DNA from: JAVKFF01 sp040226215
Lineage (GTDB): Bacteria > Pseudomonadota > Alphaproteobacteria > DSM-16000 > Inquilinaceae
Reading direction: 5' to 3'
Assembly: GCA_040226215.1 (NCBI GenBank)
Contig: JAVKFF010000028.1
Span: 1 to 7,765, forward strand
Length of the DNA: 7,765 bases
Shown here: positions 1 through 7,765 of the stretch, piece by piece
How the letters are laid out: each line of letters opens with the position of its first letter
How positions within the stretch are numbered: position 1 is the stretch's first letter
The notes under the pieces: model-generated
Seen by the model: only the letters and a program-made list of their open reading frames with translations
Database searches by the model: none
What the model was told of the DNA's origin: nothing
Position numbers and translations under genes: made by a program

Positions 1-3463
<3,463 letters not shown>

Positions 3464-3491
3464 TCATCGGACGGCATCGACAACGGGAAGC

Positions 3492-3522
3492 AGCCCGGCC
3501 CTGGTGGCCGGGCTTTTCCTTT
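3492..3522 (+). terminator. Intrinsic terminator after rpoC
   Basis: Stem GCCCGGCC (3493-3500) pairs perfectly with GGCCGGGC (3506-3513) around a 5-nt CTGGT loop. A flanking A3492-T3514 pair extends it to 9 bp. It is followed by TTTTCCTTT. It sits 28 nt past the rpoC stop and should end the rpoBC transcript, separating it from the genes downstream. Confidence 0.92.
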
Positions 3523-3559
3523 GTGGCCCCGTGCGACAAGGCCTGCTGGAGCGCGGACC

Positions 3560-3573
3560 TATACCATGGTATA
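3560..3573. promoter_or_regulatory. Perfect 14-bp palindrome, operator-like
   Basis: TATACCATGGTATA reads the same on both strands. It is an AT-rich island in otherwise GC-rich non-coding DNA, about 40 bp after the rpoC terminator and about 150 bp upstream of the small membrane gene at 3721. Uninterrupted palindromes of this size are typical binding sites for dimeric repressors. I cannot name the regulator, and no convincing -35 element pairs with the TATACC as a -10. The rest of the 3523-3720 gap shows nothing I can support. Confidence 0.45.
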
Positions 3574-3720
3574 TGGCGGTCGACGGGAACCGGCGCGGAG
3601 GATCGACGGTGCGACCGCATGGATTGAGACGGGCGGCAAGCGACGGGCCGCCCGGCGCCGGCCGCGCCATCGGGGGTGCTGCGATGGTCGCCGACCATGT
3701 GGCGGAGTGAGCGGGGCGGC

Positions 3721-3984
3721 ATGGTGAGCGGGGTGACATGGTTGAGCGGGCGCCGGCGTTCGGCCGCGCTGCTGCTGGCCACGGCGCTCCTGTCCCTGGT
3801 CCTGGCCTGGGGCGCCGCCGCCTGGCTGGCGCCGCGTCTGGTCGGCGGACAGGCGCTGATCTTCTGGTCGGGTCTCCTGGCCGGCGTCGCGGCGGCGCTG
3901 CCCTGGCTGGGTCTATGGCTGGCGCTTGCCAAGAACGGTCAGCGCCGGTTCTCCGAAGGCGCGCCGTTTCCGGGATCGGGATAG
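3721..3984 (+). CDS. Small two-helix membrane protein, unrecognised
   Basis: I do not recognise this 87-residue protein. A short N-terminus with Arg11-Arg13 precedes a hydrophobic segment at about 14-37, rich in Leu, Ala and Trp. A brief linker is followed by a second hydrophobic segment at about 44-70. The tail is basic and polar (KNGQRRFSEG). By the positive-inside rule this would be an inner-membrane hairpin with both ends in the cytoplasm. Most codons end in G or C, matching the neighbouring genes. The start is uncertain: ATG 3721 has a GGAG 13 nt upstream, which is longer than ideal, while ATG 3697 and GTG 3676 are in frame without a better ribosome site. It follows the rpoC terminator, so it probably has its own promoter, which I cannot place. 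Its last 46 bp overlap the end of the opposite-strand gene. It could be spurious, but the composition and hydrophobic pattern argue for a real gene. Confidence 0.55.
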   Translation: MVSGVTWLSGRRRSAALLLATALLSLVLAWGAAAWLAPRLVGGQALIFWSGLLAGVAAALPWLGLWLALAKNGQRRFSEGAPFPGSG

Positions 3985-4166
3985 GTATACCAGGCGCCCA
4001 GCGGCGCCAGGACGACGCCGATGATGGCGCCGACGACGGCCCCGCCCAGGATCGGACTGGCATCCTCCAGCAGCAGGAAACGCACGGCGATGGCGATTGC
4101 CGCCGCCGGTATCGCGGCCACGATCAGCCGCGGCCAGATGATCCGCCGGCGCACGCGCTGGCCCAT
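3939..4166 (-). CDS. Small glycine-zipper membrane protein, unrecognised
   Basis: I do not recognise this 75-residue protein. The start is well supported: AAGGAG (complement of 4176-4181) lies 9 nt before the ATG at 4166-4164. A basic N-terminus (RVRRR, residues 4-8) leads into a hydrophobic segment at about 11-33. A short acidic turn (LEDASP) follows, then a second hydrophobic segment at about 38-58 with a GxxxGxxxG pattern at Gly42, Gly46 and Gly50. Such glycine zippers favour tight helix packing or oligomerisation. The 17-residue tail is polar (YPDPGNGAPSENRR). The expected topology is an inner-membrane hairpin with both ends inside. Codons mostly end in G or C like the neighbouring genes. 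It is divergent from the str operon, with about 85 bp between its start and the rpsL -35 box, and converges on the other small membrane gene with a 46-bp 3' overlap. The frame stays open upstream, but the ribosome site favours this start. Confidence 0.72.
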   Translation of the reverse strand: MGQRVRRRIIWPRLIVAAIPAAAIAIAVRFLLLEDASPILGGAVVGAIIGVVLAPLGAWYTYPDPGNGAPSENRR

Positions 4167-4226
4167 GGTCAGGTGCTCCTTATCCCTGCGATCCCCCGAT
4201 TGCGCATGGTGTTCCCGCCCGAATGA

Positions 4227-4239
4227 CATGGGCGCCATG
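4227..4239. promoter_or_regulatory. Inverted repeat abutting the rpsL promoter
   Basis: CATGG (4227-4231) and CCATG (4235-4239) form an inverted repeat around GCG, and a further 8-bp palindrome GCCATGGC (4234-4241) overlaps it. The cluster ends 11 bp before the -35 box of the str promoter and lies between two divergent genes. It could be an operator or activator site, but short palindromes are common in GC-rich DNA. Confidence 0.3.
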
Positions 4240-4251
4240 GCCATGCACGGC

Positions 4252-4280
4252 TTGACACCCCGGGGCGACGTCCTTATTTT
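4252..4280 (+). promoter_or_regulatory. Sigma70-type promoter of the str operon
   Basis: A perfect TTGACA (4252-4257) is followed by a 17-bp spacer and TATTTT (4275-4280), which matches 4 of 6 consensus -10 bases. Transcription would start near 4286-4288, giving a leader of about 270 nt before rpsL. It is the best promoter I can find in the window, and a strong housekeeping promoter is expected for this highly expressed operon. Confidence 0.75.
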
Positions 4281-4286
4281 CCGCCG

Positions 4287-4558
4287 CGCTTCGCCAGGGC
4301 TGGCGACATTGCGCCGGGTTTTCACGGCCCTGTCAACCGCTCGGGCGAGGTTAGCACTTCTGCTTTTGTCGACGTCCGCCGTCGATGGATCAGGCCCCGC
4401 AAGACCCCAGCGCGTCGTCCGGCGCATGACGGGTCTCTGGCGGGGCTTTGTTGCTAGCCGGGTAGCGCGGTCCGACAGGCACGCGCCGGAAAGCCGGACG
4501 AGCGCCGGGCGCAGGCACGACGATTTGATGTGACCACGAGGTAAGGAAACAGGCCGAG
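4287..4558 (+). promoter_or_regulatory. Long structured 5' leader of rpsL
   Basis: This is the inferred untranslated leader between the promoter and the rpsL ATG. Besides the terminator-like hairpin listed separately, it shows two small perfect stem-loops: TCGCCA/TGGCGA (4291-4306, 4-nt loop) at the very 5' end, and TCGACG/CGTCGA (4369-4385, 5-nt loop). The rpsL ribosome site AAGGA (4543-4547) lies 11 nt before the ATG, and an alternative GAGG is at 4538-4541. No leader peptide with a convincing ribosome site is visible. The leader is long enough to carry a regulatory RNA, but I cannot match it to a known class. Confidence 0.5.
4392..4452 (+). terminator. Terminator-like hairpin in the rpsL leader (possible attenuator)
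   Basis: Basal stem GCCCCGC (4394-4400) pairs perfectly with GCGGGGC (4440-4446). After a 1x3 internal loop, AGACCC (4402-4407) pairs with GGGTCT (4431-4436). A further GCGC/GCGC pairing is possible in the 23-nt apical region. The stem is followed at once by TTTGTT. It sits about 105 nt before rpsL and downstream of the only visible promoter, so it could stop some transcripts before the operon. The U-run is short and broken by a G, so termination may be partial. Confidence 0.5.
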
Positions 4559-4930
4559 ATGCCAACGATCAACCAGTTGATCCGTAAGCCGCGCAAGCCG
4601 GTTGCTGCGCGCAACAAGGTCCCGGCGCTGGAGGCGTGCCCGCAAAAGCGCGGCGTGTGCACCCGCGTCTACACGACGACGCCCAAGAAGCCGAACTCGG
4701 CCCTCCGCAAGGTCGCCCGCATTCGCCTGACCAACGGCTTCGAAGTCACCAGCTACATCCCGGGTGAGGGGCACAACCTGCAGGAGCACTCCGTGGTGAT
4801 GATCCGCGGCGGGCGCGTGAAGGACCTGCCGGGTGTCCGCTACCACATTATTCGCGGCACGCTGGACACCCAGGGTGTGAAGGATCGTCGCCAGCGCCGG
4901 TCGAAATACGGCGCCAAGCGGCCGAAGTAA
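4559..4930 (+). CDS. rpsL: 30S ribosomal protein S12
   Basis: S12 sits at the 30S decoding centre and helps monitor codon-anticodon pairing. The 123-residue protein is full length (E. coli mature S12 is 123) and matches the family throughout: MPTINQLIRKPR at the start, CPQKRGVCTRVYTTTPKKP (27-45), the GEGHNLQEHS segment (69-78), GGRVKDLPG (84-92) and SKYGAKRPK at the end. Lys43 and Lys88, the usual sites of streptomycin-resistance mutations, are both wild type, so a sensitive S12 is expected. Asp89, the residue that is beta-methylthiolated in E. coli, is present. It is the first gene of the str operon behind a long leader, with AAGGA 11 nt before the ATG. rpsG follows after 13 nt. The identification is certain. 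Confidence 0.98.
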   Translation: MPTINQLIRKPRKPVAARNKVPALEACPQKRGVCTRVYTTTPKKPNSALRKVARIRLTNGFEVTSYIPGEGHNLQEHSVVMIRGGRVKDLPGVRYHIIRGTLDTQGVKDRRQRRSKYGAKRPK

Positions 4931-4943
4931 GGAGGGCAGCCCA

Positions 4944-5414
4944 ATGTCCCGTCGTCACCGCGCCGAGAAGCGCGAAATCCTGCCGGATCCCAAGTTCGGC
5001 GACATCGTCGTGTCGAAGTTCATGAACAACCTCATGCGCGCCGGCAAGAAGTCGACCGCCGAAGGCATCGTCTATGGCGCGCTGGACAAGATCCAGGCGC
5101 GCGCCAAGGCGGACCCGCTGCAGACCTTCCACGAGGCGCTCGGCAACGTGAAGCCGCAGGTCGAGGTGCGCTCCCGCCGGGTCGGCGGCGCCACCTACCA
5201 GGTGCCCGTCGAGGTGCGCTCGGAGCGTTCGCAGGCGCTGGCTATCCGCTGGCTGATCAACGCCGCCCGGGCGCGCTCGGAGAGCACCATGGTCGACCGC
5301 CTGTCGGCCGAACTGCTGGATGCCGCCAACCAGCGCGGCGCGGCGATCAAGAAGCGCGAGGACACGCACCGCATGGCGGACGCGAACCGCGCCTTCTCGC
5401 ACTACCGCTGGTAA
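4944..5414 (+). CDS. rpsG: 30S ribosomal protein S7
   Basis: S7 is a primary 16S rRNA-binding protein that nucleates assembly of the 30S head and lines the E-site exit region. The 156-residue protein is the standard length for the short form. It begins MSRRHRAEKREILPDPKFGD, keeps the core VEVRSRRVGGATYQVPVEV (residues 73-91) and ends HRMADANRAFSHYRW. A strong GGAGG begins directly after the rpsL stop and lies 8 nt before the ATG, so the two genes are tightly coupled. In E. coli, S7 represses its own operon by binding an rpsL-rpsG intercistronic region of about 100 nt. Here only 13 nt separate the genes, so any such control must use another site. fusA follows after 35 nt. The identification is certain. 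Confidence 0.98.
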   Translation: MSRRHRAEKREILPDPKFGDIVVSKFMNNLMRAGKKSTAEGIVYGALDKIQARAKADPLQTFHEALGNVKPQVEVRSRRVGGATYQVPVEVRSERSQALAIRWLINAARARSESTMVDRLSAELLDAANQRGAAIKKREDTHRMADANRAFSHYRW

Positions 5415-5449
5415 GCATCCGATAACCCTTCAAGCCGGGACACTTTTCC

Positions 5450-7525
<2,076 letters not shown>

Positions 7526-7530
7526 TCGCC

Positions 7531-7546
7531 GTCGACCCCTGTCGAC
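7531..7546. repeat. GTCGAC inverted repeat after fusA
   Basis: Two GTCGAC hexamers (7531-7536 and 7541-7546) flank CCCT and can form a 6-bp stem with a 4-nt loop, 5 bp after the fusA stop. There is no U-run, so it is not an intrinsic terminator. It may stabilise the fusA mRNA 3' end, or it may be incidental. Confidence 0.4.
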
Positions 7547-7555
7547 GACCATACG

Positions 7556-7610
7556 GAATCCCGGCAGCCGGGATCGACAAAACAGAATCCCGGCAACCGG
7601 GATCGATAAA
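7556..7610. repeat. Tandem pair of near-identical stem-loops before tuf
   Basis: Two 26-nt units (7556-7581 and 7585-7610, period 29) differ at only two positions: G/A in the loop at 7567/7596 and C/T at 7578/7607. Each contains the perfect 7-bp stem ATCCCGG/CCGGGAT around a CAG or CAA loop (7558-7574 and 7587-7603), and each is followed by an A-rich stretch. The loop difference leaves the stem intact. Neither is followed by a U-run on either strand. They could be RNA processing or stabilising elements that set the fusA:tuf ratio, or protein-binding sites. Confidence 0.85.
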
Positions 7611-7628
7611 CGGAGTTGAAGGAAACCG

Positions 7629-7765
7629 ATGTCGAAGGCGAAGTTTGAGCGTACGAAGCCGCACTGCAACATTGGTACGATTGGTCACGTCGACCATGGC
7701 AAGACATCGTTGACGGCGGCGATCACGAAGGTGCTGGCGGAGACGGGCGGTGCGTCGTACCTGGC
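7629..7765 (+). CDS. tuf: Translation elongation factor Tu (3'-truncated by window edge)
   Basis: EF-Tu carries aminoacyl-tRNA to the ribosomal A site as a GTP complex. Only the first 45 codons are in the window. They show the family N-terminus MSKAKFERTKPHCNIGTIG and the P-loop GHVDHGKT at residues 19-26. The ribosome site GAAGGA (7618-7623) lies 5 nt before the ATG, clearly stronger than that of fusA. The 103-nt spacer after fusA contains three stem-loops and no terminator, so co-transcription with fusA is likely. The visible codons favour ACG and GCG over ACC and GCC, unlike fusA. The identification is certain, although I cannot tell whether this is the only tuf copy in the genome. Confidence 0.97.
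   Translation, partial: MSKAKFERTKPHCNIGTIGHVDHGKTSLTAAITKVLAETGGASYL

Noticed and set aside
3573..3710. 45-codon + strand open frame beginning at the palindrome
   Set aside because: No ribosome site precedes the ATG, and the translation is low-complexity Gly/Arg/Ala without a recognisable pattern.
3984..3991. GGTATACC 8-bp palindrome as a second copy of the 3560-3573 site
   Set aside because: It shares only part of the motif, lies inside the - strand coding region and is short enough to be chance.
4385..4429. 14-residue leader-peptide candidate overlapping the leader hairpin
   Set aside because: Its placement over the hairpin is tempting for attenuation, but there is no Shine-Dalgarno sequence and no run of regulatory codons.
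4528..4533. ATGTGA start-stop minimal upstream frame before rpsL
   Set aside because: It is six bases that can easily arise by chance, with no ribosome site spaced for it.
3939..4565. 208-codon version of the - strand small membrane gene, extending to the rpsL start
   Set aside because: The extension crosses the str promoter and leader and has no supporting ribosome site, whereas the internal ATG at 4166 has AAGGAG at 9 nt.
7558..7603. fusA-tuf stem-loops as intrinsic terminators or CRISPR repeats
   Set aside because: No U-run follows either stem on either strand, and there are only two copies with a 3-nt gap and no spacers.

Overview
This window is a piece of core chromosome from a GC-rich bacterium, most likely an alphaproteobacterium and possibly near the Rhodospirillales. 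The basis is the gene order rpoC, rpsL, rpsG, fusA, tuf, alphaproteobacterial-looking S12, S7, EF-G and EF-Tu sequences, and G or C at most third codon positions. The lineage call comes from recognition, not a database search. All the recognised genes are transcription or translation housekeeping genes. I see no mobile element, tRNA, rRNA, CRISPR array, defence system or metabolic cluster.

Layout. Positions 1-3463 hold the 3' four-fifths of rpoC (RNA polymerase beta'), which enters from the left edge and ends at a strong intrinsic terminator (3492-3522). The 1.1 kb gap between rpoC and rpsL is long for this locus. It contains a perfect 14-bp palindrome (3560-3573), a small two-helix membrane protein gene on the + strand (3721-3984), and a second small two-helix membrane protein gene on the - strand (3939-4166). 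The two genes converge and overlap at their 3' ends. Next comes a sigma70-type promoter (4252-4280), followed by a leader of roughly 270 nt with a terminator-like hairpin, and then the str operon: rpsL (4559-4930), rpsG (4944-5414), fusA (5450-7525) and the first 45 codons of tuf (7629 to the right edge).

How the genes work together. rpoC completes the polymerase transcription unit. The str operon supplies two 30S proteins and the two elongation GTPases. Three features of the str operon's RNA stand out. The leader has a hairpin followed by a U-rich run that could attenuate transcription. The rpsL-rpsG gap is only 13 nt, so the S7 feedback target known from the E. coli intercistronic region cannot be there. 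The fusA-tuf spacer holds three successive stem-loops, two of them near-identical tandem copies. The best candidates for something undescribed are the leader structure, the fusA-tuf stem-loops, a ~50-residue extra segment in RpoC and the unrecognised pair of small membrane genes. None amounts to clear evidence of a new system.
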